A DNA stretch of 64,000 bases from Puccinia triticina (lineage: Eukaryota; Basidiomycota; Pucciniomycetes; Pucciniales; Pucciniaceae). The notes under the pieces were generated by a model. That model saw only the letters and a list, made by a program, of their open reading frames with translations, did not search any database and had not been told where the DNA came from. This document shows positions 31,857 through 42,101 of the stretch, piece by piece. The stretch is from NCBI RefSeq assembly GCF_026914185.1, contig NC_070570.1, forward strand, positions 2,790,001 to 2,854,000. Reading direction: 5' to 3'. Every line of letters starts with the position of its first letter. The first letter of the stretch is position 1. A program made the position numbers and the translations under genes.

Positions 31857-33489
31857 CAACAGTGGGTCAGCTACACTAACAATAGCTGTGGTGTAGCATA
31901 GTGTTAGCTGTTTTCAGCTACGCTACAGAGAAGTGACGTTAGCTTCCATTTTTTCCAACTAACACCAAGGCATTTCCTTGAAGAAAAAAAAATAGCTGTT
32001 AGTGTAGTGTTAGCTGAAATTGAAAGAGAAAGTTAAAACTATTCAAATTCTTTGGAATTATCATTTTAGCAATGTTAGCGTTCCAAAAATCTACGCTAAC
32101 TGTCAGCGTAGTGCTATCTGAAGTTACGCTAACTCTCAGTGTGGTGGTTGTACTTTGATTACATATTGTGATTCCGCTTAAGCTTGAACAATTCAAGATT
32201 TTCAGTGGGCTAAAGTTATGGCCTTTGAGCCACAGCACTGGTCAAATTTTGGTTTTCTGACCAACACAGCTGCAAAATTGGCAGGTCAGCCCCCTATTGT
32301 TGCCCAGCAGGAAGGCTGAAAACTTGGAATCAAATGTCAGGATTCCATGATTTTGAGTTCACAGCTCAAAAATCTGCCCAAGCATTCCTGAAATCACAAT
32401 ATGTAAAGACATGTTGTGTATTTTTGCCCAAGACCAGGTTCTAATTAAACTCAGTGGACCACAGTAGACCTCAGACAGCATCAATTTTCACTCCTGATAT
32501 CCTATATGAGAGTACACAACAGTCATTCAGCACACCACACATCATTTATCACTTTACAACTTCTCCCTCAATAAACTCCACTCATCTCTTGCTTGATTGA
32601 TACAACTCATAACTCACCCACCCTTGTTTCTCTTCTTTTTAATGGTTTGGCTGCTTATATGTTTATTTCCTGTCTCATTATGATGCCTATGATAATGAAA
32701 TGAGAGATCTTGGGCAGACATCTGCCTGGGGACTTGAAATAATTTATCATATCCATCATAATAAGAAGAGGTAAAAAACACCTATTTTCTTCATCCCAAA
32801 GCTTGTAAAAGTGTCTGGTCTGAGTGCAAAAATTCAATTTAACCATTTAGCGTAATGAAGCTTGTATTTAGCGTAGCGTAGCTTATGTCTTCACTAGCTA
32901 CGCTAAATGTGTGCAAAATTTTTGTTAGCTGAGAACAAGTTACACTAATTATTTAAATCTAACACTATTTTTTTTGAAATGAAATCATGATAACTACGCT
33001 GAATGTTAGCATAGCAGATCTTAGCTTTAACTCACACTAAGACCATCCGCACTGGGCACTAAGTTAGCCCGGATTAGGGCACTTAGTTTGACCCCGCAAC
33101 TGCATTGGGTTGGATCAACCGGGGATCAACTTGACCCGGGGCTTGGTTTGGAGCTAGTGGGGTATAAATCTAGCCCCCACTAGTCCTTGGACTAACCTCT
33201 AAAATGAATATGCATCATGCTCAATGGCATGAACTCTATGTGTTTAGGTGTCAAACACATACCATACAGGCACCTAATCACATAATCTCCAACAGCCTTG
33301 GACCTCCCAATCTACACCAATGCGGTCGGCCACTTGGATTAGCTTACTCTGACCGTAATCCAAGCTAGTTAGTCCAGACTAACTTAGCAATGGATGCAGA
33401 TGCTCTAAATGAATCCTGGAAGAAAAAATGGCCGCTACGCTAAGAGATTTTGGTCAAATAGCGTAGTTTAAAGTAGCGACCCACTGTTG
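31857..33489. mobile_element. hAT-like non-autonomous element
   Basis: TIRs CAACAGTGGGTC...GCTAC are mirrored at the right end, and GTACACC (7 bp, perhaps 8 originally) is duplicated at 31850-31856 and 33490-33496. The motif TAGCGTAGC or its complement recurs in the subterminal parts of both sides, typical of transposase-binding repeats. It is AT-rich with no transposase. It splits the TRIM internal region. Confidence 0.75.
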
Positions 33490-33576
33490 GTACACCTACA
33501 CCGGTGACAGAGCCCACTAATCCTCCCAAAGGCTCATCCCAGGTATGCAGCTGCCTATAGTGTTGGGCTCATAACC

Positions 33577-33705
33577 TGTAGAGTGAGTAAAAGCAATAGT
33601 GCAGACAGGGGGAATTGAACCCGCATCTCCCTGATGCATGCTGGTTGCTCTACCGTTGAGCTATATCCACAGGTGTGAGGTGTACCAACATATACTAGCT
33701 CTACA
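33577..33705 (-). repeat. TRIM 5' LTR
   Basis: 129 bp with perfect TGTAGAG/CTCTACA ends. It is followed on the minus strand by the half-tRNA primer site GGTTATGAGCCC (33565-33576). Confidence 0.85.
33601..33670 (-). ncRNA. tRNA-like sequence in TRIM 5' LTR
   Basis: Seventy nucleotides divide exactly as a cloverleaf (7-2-4-7-4-1-5-7-5-4-5-7-5-7). The acceptor stem GTGGATA/TGTCTGC pairs seven of seven with wobbles, the D stem GCTC/GAGC four of four, and the T stem four of five. A box TAGCTCAACGG fits and B box GGTTCAATTCC differs from consensus at one base. The anticodon stem pairs only three of five, and the loop CATGCAT has A instead of U33, so it is unlikely to decode. An RNA polymerase III promoter function is inferred. 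Confidence 0.65.
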
Positions 33706-33849
33706 CTTTACAAAGGGCTGAATTCAAGGAATACAAGGCTTGTGGATGGGGAACGGCGAGGGTCCAAGCATAGGGGTATGAGAGGTGCCTGGGTTGAACT
33801 GCGCTACTGTTGTTTGCAGTGAGTCAGGTAGTTCAAAAGAGAACGGGAT

Positions 33850-34070
33850 TGGACCGGTTGTGTATTGAGCCTGGCCTTAAAGCCAAACGACGCCACATGC
33901 TGCCTGGAGAATAGAGAAGAGGATTGTGCCTGAAGTTGGTGAGTAAGCTGGTTGGAGTGAGGATGGCCTAAAACGGTCATGTATCCAGCCTGGCCTTGAA
34001 GCCAAACAACATGACGTTCTGCCAGGCAAATTGACAGGAGCCTTCTGCCTGAAGTTGAGCAAGTGGCGGG
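33850..34070. repeat. ~119-bp tandem repeat
   Basis: Two diverged units, marked by AGCCTGGCCTTRAAGCCAAAC near 33868 and 33987 and CTGAAGTTGRKGAG further on. CACCAGG element 3 is inserted at the end of this repeat; its continuation (GAGCAAGTGGCGGG) appears again after 36030. Confidence 0.6.
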
Positions 34071-34113
34071 GGGATGAAAGGGAAAACCAAACAACGCCAT
34101 GTTGTGACTGGCC

Positions 34114-36009
34114 CACCAGGAAAAATCAGTAGTCACTAGATGACAACTGACATGACACCTGCTCCAGCTGGCTATCCAGCCTCTAGTGCAATTTTCACGA
34201 GCTGATCCTCAGCTTTGTCCCAGGCCCAGCTGCTGCTCAGCCTTGGCCCAGGCCCAGCTGCTGCTCAGCCTTTGCCTGAGCAAGAACGGGCATTGATAAA
34301 TGCACACCCGTCCCCCGGGGGCACGCCCACGCCCACACCCTTCTAAAAGGGCGTGTGGGACCGCACGCCCTTTGGGCCTTTAGCAAGGGCGTGCGACTCA
34401 AAGGGCGTGCAAGGGCGTGCATGCCCCCACATAGGCGTGCACAAGCGTGCACCGTGCCTGCTCGCCAAGAGCCCCTCAGTGGGCAGGTGCAAGTACACAT
34501 ACCTGCTCGCCGAGAGCCCCTCGGCGGGTAGGTGTATGTATCCCTGCTTGCCAAGAAGGATAACTCTTGGCGAGCAGGTATACAAACACCTGCCCGCCGA
34601 GCCTGCTCACCGAGAGCCCCTCGGCGGGCAGGTGCATGTATACCTGCTCGCCAAGAGAAATCCTCGGCAAGCAGGCATACAGATCCCACCTCGCCAAGAG
34701 CCTCTCGGCGAGCAGGTATACATACACCTGCCCACCAAGCCTGCTCACCAAGAGCCCCTCGGCGGGCAGGTGCATTTATACCTGTTCGCCAAGAGAAATC
34801 CTCAGCAAGCAGGCATACAGATCCCACCTTGCCAAGAGCCTCTTGGCGAGCAGGTATACTTGAACCTGCCCGCCGAGGGGCTCTTGGCGAGCAGGCTCGG
34901 CGGGCAGGTGTTTGTATACCTGCTCGCCGAGAGTTATCCTTCTCGGCAACCAGGCAAGGCTCTCGGCGAGCGGGGATATGTATGCCTGCTCGCCGAGAGA
35001 TGTATACCTGCTCGCCAAGGATTTCTCTCGGCGAGGTGGGATATGTATGCCTGCTCGGCGAGGTGGGATATGTATGACTGCTCGCCGAGGAGGTATAAAT
35101 GCACCTGCCCGCCGAGGGGCTCTCGGTGAGCAGGCTCGGCGGGCAGGTGTATGTATGTATACCTGCTCGCCGAGAGGCTCTCGGCGAGGTGGGATCTGTA
35201 TGCCTGCTCGCCGAGGATTTCTCTCGGCGAGCAGGTATACATGCACCTGCCCGCCGAGGGGCTCTCGGTGAGCAGGTATACATGCACCTGCTCGCCGAGA
35301 GTTGTCCTTCTCGGCGAGTAGGCAAGGCTCTCGGCGAGCAGGTGCATGTATACCTGCTCTCCGAGAGGCTCCGGCGAGGTGGGATCTGTACCTGCCCGCC
35401 GAGGGGCTCTCAGCGAGCAGGTATACTTGCAGCTGCCCGCCGAGGGGCTCTCGCCGAGCAGGTATACTTGCACCTGCCCGCCGAGGGGCTCCCAAAGAGC
35501 CATGGTGCACGCCCGTGAACGCCCATGTGGGGGCGTGCATGCCCTTCGACTCGCACGCCCTTGAGAAAGGGCGTGCGGTTTACCTGACCGGTCCGCATAA
35601 TCCCCCCTTGAAGGATTGTTCCCGCGCGCGGGAGACATCCTTCAAGGGTGTGTTACACCCAACCAGCGCCACACGCCCTTTTGAAGGGCGTGGGCGAGGG
35701 CGTGCCCCCTGGGGACAGGTGTGCGCTTATCAACACCCGTTCTTGCTCAGGCAAAGGCTGAGCCGTGGCTTGTCCTGTGCCAAGACTGAGGGGCAGCTGG
35801 GCCTGGGCCCAGGCTGAGTAGCAGCTGTGCCTGGGACAAAGCTGAGGAGCAGCTTGTGAAAAATGCAAGCTAGAGGCTTCAGCTGTGCCAAAATGGGCAC
35901 TGAGCTGTGTGCCAGCCAGCCCTGAACTAGCAGATGGAGTAGCTTTGGAGCTGAAACCAGAGCTGTGTTATGTCAGTTGTCATCAACTGACTACTTTTTT
36001 TTCCTGGTG
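34114..36009. mobile_element. CACCAGG-family TIR element, copy 3, with palindromic core
   Basis: The termini CACCAGGAAAAATCAGTAG and their mirror match copies 1 and 2, and the subterminal CAGCTGCTGCTCAGCC repeats are also shared. Further in, arms rich in GGGCGTGC are inverted (about 34300-34450 and 35510-35720), and the centre is the array at 34450-35500. The right arm is interrupted by a CCTTGAAGG repeat unit (about 35590-35670). No matching 3-bp duplication is visible for this copy. No real ORF. Confidence 0.82.
34450..35500. repeat. Palindromic tandem array, CTCGGCGAGCAGGT type
   Basis: Dozens of 14-45-bp units combine CTCGGCGAGCAGG with CCTGCTCGCCGAG and GCCCGCCGAGG, alternating orientation. 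Because the units lack stop codons in most frames, long mirror-image ORFs appear on both strands; they are artefacts of the repeat. Confidence 0.9.
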
Positions 36010-36016
36010 TGGCGGA

Positions 36017-36514
36017 TCAAGTAACTGTTGTGCCTGGAAATGGAGCAAGTGGCGGGTAGGTGGAAGGGAGTGGTGGATTAGTGGTTAGCCCCGGGTCTGA
36101 ACAATACATATGTTGCTGGAGAAATCGCGGGCTGGATCGTGGAATGTTGGGATAAATCACTGTGAAACCAGGGTGCAGCGGGTGAGTTACAGGGACGAGG
36201 GGAGAGGTGTGGCAGGCAATGCAATATTCTGTACAAGTCTGACCGGCTGTCTGGGTGGCATGTTGAGTTTTGGGACTTGCGTAGCAACAAGAACAGAGGG
36301 GTTGGGCCAGTTGTGGTGAATTTGCAACCGGTTGAGAGGGTGATGCAAGTGTTGTTGTGAGGCTTAAGTTGAAGGGTTGGTCAGTCTGTGGATTGTGAAG
36401 TGCGGGGTGGCCTATAAATGGGACGACCTGAGCGGGTGTGAATTGCCAGTTGACTCGCCGCGCTGCACTTCCAGCCAGTGGTTGACCCAAGCCCCTCCGC
36501 TGTTGCAGTTGCAA
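36017..36514 (-). pseudogene. Cys-containing ORF without ATG, possible gene fragment
   Basis: A 165-codon minus-strand frame is rich in Pro, Thr and Cys (CSCCYASPKT, CTEYCIACHTSPLVPVTH). There is no ATG at its start and its 3' end lies next to CACCAGG element 3. The region just upstream (36495-36600) is a repeat shared with 12480-12600. I do not recognise a family; it may be a multicopy fungal gene fragment. Confidence 0.3.
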
Positions 36515-36599
36515 AGTTTGAGGTTAAGATCATGGTGAACCCCCTTTGCAATTGCCTTGAATGTGGCGCGCTGAAGGACATTGGCGCAATACTTGCAAC

Positions 36600-37110
36600 C
36601 TCTCTAGAAGAGGATAGGTATTCGCCAGGTTGTATGTGTTGCGGGTTTATTTGATTTTTTTGTTTGGGTTTTTAACAGGGGGAAACACTTGATTTTTGTT
36701 TTTGTGTTTGTCTGTCTTTAATAAACTTAGATATATGAAGTGTGTTATCAAATCTTTTATGGTACCGCCATTTGGATAAAATACAACAACTAAATGAGGA
36801 TTTCAGATTGATAAACCCTGCAGATAGGTTCCTACATGTGTGGTTAATGCACTTTCAAAGGAATTCAAACCAACAACAGGGTACTCTAGGGCATGAGTTT
36901 TAAACCACACCAAAAAATATTTTCATTAAAATAATCAGCTAGAATTTCTTCTGCAATTTTTTATGACATGGTTTTAACTTCTGTGACAACTGAATTAAAC
37001 TCTTGTAAGAGGGTTAAACTTCTTTAAAAAACTTCTGGAACAACAAGGTTAATAATCTGTAATACCTAGGTTAGCCATGTGAAATACCTTGGTATTAAAA
37101 ATTTATTGAA
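36600..37110. other. AT-rich stretch without gene
   Basis: Contains the GGGGGAAACACTTGATTTTTG/TTAATAAACTTAGAT pair shared with 12690-13460. Nothing else supported. Confidence 0.4.
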
Positions 37111-37118
37111 CATGGCAA

Positions 37119-37528
37119 TAGGGGGGTTCACAATAGGGGGGTTCACAATAGGATAAAAATAAAACTTTAGAGTCAATTTTAAGGCCTTTATCAAGAATTT
37201 TTTAAAAATCTGGCAAGTTGTACAGGACTGGGTGTCCCCTGAGAATCAGAGCAAATTCTTCATTTTCAAAAAAATGGATCATAAAGGCCTTAAAATTAGC
37301 TCTCAAGTTTTATTTTTATCCTATTGTGAACCCCCCTAATAGGATAAAAATAAAACTTAAGAGCTAATTCTAAGGCCTTTATGAACAATTTTTCAAAAAA
37401 TTAAGAAGTTGCTCTGATTTTCAGGGTAAACCCAGTCCTGTGCATCTTGCCAGATTTTTAAAAAGTTGTCAATAAAGGCCTTGAAATTGACTCTAAATTT
37501 TTTTTTTATCCTATTGTGAACCCCCCTA
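37119..37528. repeat. Two back-to-back TA-flanked MITEs
   Basis: The end sequence TAGGGGGGTTCACAATAGG occurs twice at the left (37119, 37134). Its complement CCTATTGTGAACCCCCCTA occurs at about 37320-37338 and 37510-37528, with a second inward start at 37339. Paired TIRs also share AAAATAAAACTT and AAGGCCTTTAT. TA borders suggest a Tc1/mariner-type MITE, tandemly duplicated. Confidence 0.7.
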
Positions 37529-37792
37529 ATGTGTGCACATTGCCTTCCTTTTGGGGGTGGTGTATAGGGTCTTCTGAGCTAGGAATTGAGGGGAAGAGGC
37601 ATCTGAGTTGGTTCTTGTGAAAGGTTTCTGAAATCCAAGGCGCAGGGGTCTTACAACCTCTTGGGACAAAATAACCTGTAAGGCTCTAATTCATCCCCAG
37701 GGGGAGGCACCCCGTTAACTCAGGTACATATATTGTGCAGTTTGAAGTTGTTTTCCCAAAAACAAAAAAAACAGAAGGGGTGGGGGAAAATG

Positions 37793-38195
37793 ACCTTGTA
37801 AATGTTTTTTTCAAACCTTGTAAATTTAACTTGGGTAACCACTGTCATTTATTTTTACAAGGTGATTTTGCAAGGTGTTTTACTATTTCAAGATTTGCCT
37901 TGTAAAGTGCAAGATTTGCCTTGTAAAGTGCAAGATTTGCCTGGTAAAGTTCAAGATTTTGCTAAAAATGTGCAATTTTGCAAGCTCATTTTCTTACAAG
38001 GTCCCCCCTTGCAAAAAGATACCTTGTGAAATTACACATGGAAAATCTGAGGTGGAAATTTTCAAGGTCTTTTTTGCAAGGACTTCCATTACAAGGTCAA
38101 GATTTGGAAAACTCCTTGTAAAATTACACATCACCCCCTCAATTTACAAGGACCTGTTTTACAAGGCCTTGTACCTTGTAAAACACACCTTGTAA
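37793..38195. repeat. Cluster of CCTTGTAAA motifs in both orientations
   Basis: At least a dozen copies of CCTTGTAAA or TTTACAAGG (with close variants CTTGCAAAA, TTGCAAGG) fill 400 bp, including an exact tandem 21-bp unit (GCCTTGTAAAGTGCAAGATTT-type) repeated two to three times near 37900. No ORF is credible. Bases 38200-38800 show no gene. Confidence 0.65.
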
Positions 38196-38820
38196 AATTC
38201 AATACCCCTGTAGAAAATCCCCCAAATTAGACCCACAGTAGAACACCCATTTCCTGGGGTGTTATAATGCTGTGCAGATTACCATGTGTTCTCAAGAGCA
38301 CCTCCTGACTGCTGTAAACTTTTGGGGGGGCTTTGGGCACACCAGTGAGGAGGTATAAATTTTCCTTTCCCAGCATTTTTTGTGAAATTAAAATTCTGAC
38401 CCTGGGCCTGATTCTGGATAGCGGAATTAATTTTCTGATTCCCAAAATCCGCGCGGGTCAAAATTTGGTCCCACAGACCTGGGGTGGACATTGTGAGGCG
38501 GTCCCCGCAATGTAAACGTGTTTTGGGATTTGATAAATTAATTTATGGGAGTCAATTTTTCAACTCCCAAAAATTAAAGGGGTTAATTGGGTAGCTTTGT
38601 GATATACCAGGTAAAGGGAACTGATGAGGATCAAATTCTGATTTCTAACCTAGAAAAAAAATCAGTGTGCAAATAATTGCAATATGTTTACAGTACAGCC
38701 AAGGGTGACTGATGCAAGGAGTGAATGAGTGAAGAAAAGAGTGAAGTTGCAAGGAACAGAAGAGGAGGAAACAATATCACAACAAAATTGATCATGTGAC
38801 ACTCAAGGTGATGGTTATCA

Positions 38821-38884
38821 CAACCTTAAACAAGTCGGTGGAGGCGCCAAAGCGCATCCATCAGGAGGGACTTATTTAAGTTAG
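38821..38884. mobile_element. 64-bp miniature Mutator-like element
   Basis: CAACCTTAAACAAGTC and GACTTATTTAAGTTAG form the ends, with GGCGCC/GCGC between. A perfect 9-bp duplication TGGTTATCA flanks it (38812-38820, 38885-38893). The termini match the family at 1831-2580. Confidence 0.8.
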
Positions 38885-38995
38885 TGGTTATCACCAGCCG
38901 CACGTATCTCTTCTCACAGCTGCGCTTGTATAAAGTGCAACCAAGACTTCCTGTGAGTTTCAAAGTCCTTGGTCAACTAAATTTCTATCAATCCA

Positions 38996-39811
38996 CTACA
39001 CATTCAAGACACTCACTAGAGGCACGTCTCCATTGGTTTTGATTGTATACTTTGTCAAAGTGGGCCATTTTGTGTGATCTAGTGAAGCCGCGAACTCGCT
39101 ACCCCCAGTTTTTGCTGCCCAGAGAAATGTCAGAACATCTGAAAGGACTTAGAAGCATGTCCACTTATCAATTCACCTGAAAAATAGGCGACTTTTCTGC
39201 CGTCGTCGCTCTTCAGAATACCCGAAAGTCCTTGTACCTTGCGCATCCAAGTATATTTCTGTTTGATGTATCCTGACTGTTTGATATGCCATCGATCAGT
39301 TAATGGTCCACGTGGATCAATTAGGAATTGGACTCCATTCGACATCTTGTAAGTTTGCTTGAAGCCGCAATTTACTACTTTCCTCTGGGATTGTGTTGGT
39401 CAATGCGGGTCATGAACACAAGGCAGTTGATCAGCTGCTTCCTTCCTCTTTACGAGCTGCAATGTGCAAAATTTTCCTTGCCCAAAAAGTAAGGGACAGA
39501 CAACTAACAAGTTGACTGGCACTCACATTAATTTTAATTTTTATCTGCTCGCCGCTGGCTAGATTAAGATCCAAAGCGAAATGGGCGAGGACTTGATCTT
39601 TGAGATGGGCTTCAATTGACATGACGTGTGCATGATTATCGTCCTGAGTCACCTCAAAATCTTGGTTAGTCCATGATGGCTGGCGCTCAAAACTGAAGCT
39701 TTGGATTTTGTTGGTTGGATTTAGGGGTGGGTCAATATCATCATCGCCGGCAAATACCTGGTGATCTGAGGTTAGCAGAGTGACTGTGAGTATAAAGAGG
39801 GTGAAGCGCAT
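38996..39811 (-). CDS. Secreted protein, candidate effector (paralogue A)
   Basis: Three exons: 39527-39811, 39177-39384, 38996-39114, joined by GTGAGT/CAG and GTGAAT/CAG introns; lengths sum to 204 codons with phases kept. ATG at 39811 starts a signal peptide (MRFTLFILTVTLLTSDHQVF). The mature protein has SWTNQDFEVTQDD and HAHVMSIEAHLKD, then VNCGFKQTYKMSNGVQF and KTNGDVPL near the end; a single Cys. No known domain recognised. A close copy lies 2 kb upstream on the same strand. Small, secreted and tandemly duplicated fits a rust effector, but that role is inference. Confidence 0.8.
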
Positions 39812-40986
39812 TGCTGTGAGTATTAGGGGAATTTAGGGATGTTCTGTTCGCCGGAGGGGGGGGGGGAGGAATAGGTCCTATTTGTATACATGGTTTGAGA
39901 AGGCTTGAAAGAATCCATAGCCGAGACTCGTCTAGACACCGAGACTCGAGGAGAGCAATGCAGGTTATGCATTTGTTTTTGGAAGGAGATCTGTCTCAGT
40001 GTTAGTTTAAAGGCCAAGGGGGCTTTGGGCTGGATAAAACACAACTGGTCCAAAAACTGCATGTACCGAAATCCATCCAGCTGGATATGTGTGTAGCCTC
40101 TCGGTGAGGGCCCGAAGGGCAGCCCCGGCGCAGGGTCTCTGTCTGGTCGAGATATTTATGTATGTATCTACAATCCGCCTGGGGCGAGGCCACTCCAGCC
40201 TGGGACCCCGAACGAACCAGCCCCGAAGGGAATGAGGACTTATGGTGTTTGTCGTAACGGTACCATCGAGGATGCCATAGGACGCGTGGTTACGTCTGTT
40301 TATCCCAAGAATGCTAATTATTCTGGAATAAATTGCTGAACCATTGGCAAGGAAGTTACAAACCTCGAGTCGCAATCAAACGAAAAAGATTTATGGATAC
40401 CCTATTTCCAATCCGGATCAACTCAGTTATAATTATTTACAAGACTGTCTATGGAAGCTAACAAACCATCAAAAGAGCTTTCTCACTAGGATCCGGCTGG
40501 GCGATCCGGCTCTCCGCTCTTTGCTATGGCTATTAATTCTTTATATCGGTTCTATTTCTCTATTTTTATTTCATGCAATCAAAGAAAGAGAACCATAATA
40601 TATAGTCACTAATTAGACATGGCTAGCTACGGTGATGGTTGTGCACATTGAGTCGCGTGAGTCACATTGATCCGAAGATCACTGTTAAAGGTGTGGCAAT
40701 TCTTATTTTTCTCAGTTGTTGAGCTCCTGGGGATCCTGAACGTACTTGATCAGTGGTAAAAGTATCAGGGAACGCATGAATCCGTACATAGCAAGGGTGA
40801 GTGTTGCGAGGAGTGAATGAGGGAAAACAAAAGTGAGGTTCGGAGGAATGGAATAAAAAAATAATTATCAGACTCGATACCGGTCATCACCAGCCGCACA
40901 CATCCTTTCTCACAGCTGCGCTCGCATAAAGTGCAACTAAGACTTCCTGCAAGTTCGACGATTCATCGTCAACAACTAGATCTCTA

Positions 40987-41812
40987 TTAATCTTCGGATG
41001 AACCAGTGGAGCGACTCACAAGAGGTACGTCTCCATTTGTTTTTATTGTATACCTCGAGGATTGAGGCCATGTTGAGTGACTTAGATCAGCCAAGAACTC
41101 GCTTCCCCAAGTTTTTGCTGCCCGGAGGAAAAGTAAGTTACCAAATTGCCAGAAGATCGGAAGACAAATAAGGTCCAAGCGTCAACTCACCTGAAAAGTA
41201 GGCAACCTTTCTGCCGTCATCCCTCATTACAACACCTGAAAGCCCTCGGATGTGTCGCATCCAGGTATATTCGCGTGTGATGTACCCCGACTTCTTGATG
41301 TGCCATCGATCAATGTTTGCAAAACGTGGATCAATTAGAAATTGGACTCCATTTGACATCTTGTAAGTTTGTTTGAATCCGCAGTTTACTAGTTTTCCCT
41401 GAAATAGTTTTGGTCGAGGGGGGTGGTGAACAGAAGAAACTGTTCAGCTTCAACTTATAAATGTCCTAGTGTGCAACACGGTTTTCTAATAAGCTGGTCG
41501 GCGTTGATATACCACACTCACATTGATTTTGATTCCTAAGCGTTCGCCACCGGGTAGAGTAAGATCCAGGGCGAAAAGGCTCTTCGCGATGAGCTTATCT
41601 TTGAGGTGAGCTTCGACTGACATGATGTGAGCATGGTTGTCGTCCTGAGTCACGTCAAAATCTTGGTTAGTCCATGATAATTTGCGTTCAAAACTGAAGG
41701 TTTGTATTTTGTTGGTTGGATCTAGGGATGGGTCAATCTTATGATCACTGGCAAATGTCTGGCGACCTAAAAATAGCAGGGGGGTTGTGAGTACAAGGAA
41801 GGTGAAGCGCAT
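40987..41812 (-). CDS. Secreted protein, candidate effector (paralogue B)
   Basis: Exons 41522-41812, 41191-41398 and 40987-41117 sum to 210 codons with canonical GTGAGT donors and CAG acceptors. The signal peptide is MRFTFLVLTTPLLFLGRQTF. All motifs of paralogue A recur (SWTNQDFDVTQDDNHAH, VNCGFKQTYKMSNGVQF, GRKVAYFSGEL, KTNGDVPLVS), and exon 2 is the same length in both. The duplicated unit is about 2.0 kb and includes flanking sequence (GGAGTGAATGAG block downstream of both). Conservation of frame and splice sites in both copies argues that both are, or recently were, functional. Confidence 0.82.
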
Positions 41813-42043
41813 TGGGTTGTGAAATTTAGGGATGCTCTGGGAGTCTGGCTCTTGGACGAGGGGCGGAAAGTGAACAGGTCCTTGTTGTATCGATAAACGT
41901 CCGGAAGGCTAGGAAGAATGTCAAGACTTGGAACCTGGAGATATTGAGATATGTTTTAGGAAGCCTCTCCTAGCGGAGCACTTGTTGCATTGCGCCGTGG
42001 GACTAATCAAGTTATGAGATTTGTTGATGTTTTGGCATTTTCG

Positions 42044-42101
42044 GAGGGTCCCTGCGGGACGGCGTCCCCCCTCCACAAAGAGAGGGACTTAGTTAAGTTA
42101 G
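42044..42101. repeat. Right end of a Mutator-like MITE
   Basis: GTCCCTGCGGGACGGCGTCC then GAGGGACTTAGTTAAGTTAG, the terminal sequence of the 1831-2580 family. No left end was found nearby. Confidence 0.7.

Larger units (their letters stand above)
31718..33705 (-). mobile_element. TRIM (tiny LTR element) with tRNA-like LTRs
   Basis: LTRs at 33577-33705 (5', 129 bp) and 31718-31841 (3', 124 bp) start TGTAGAG and end CTCTACA. Flanks GTTTA and CTTTA match at four of five bases. Inside the 5' LTR is GGTTATGAGCCC (minus strand), an initiator tRNA-Met half-type primer site; beside the 3' LTR is a G-run polypurine tract. Without the hAT-like insertion the internal region is under 100 bp, giving a total near 345 bp. 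It codes for nothing and must be mobilised by another element, plausibly a Copia sharing its primer site. Confidence 0.82.

Noticed and set aside
33601..33670. Functional tRNA-Ala (TGC) or Cys (GCA)
   Set aside because: U33 is absent, the anticodon stem is broken, and both copies sit inside LTRs.
34237..35540. ORFs of up to 362 codons on both strands (Arg/Ala/Gly-rich repeats)
   Set aside because: They are translations of a palindromic tandem array; the same units are open in several frames on both strands, which coding sequence would not be.
40007..40375. Additional gene between the two secreted-protein genes
   Set aside because: No signal peptide, splice sites or motif, and the opposite-strand ORF at 40344 starts at TTG; likely chance frames.
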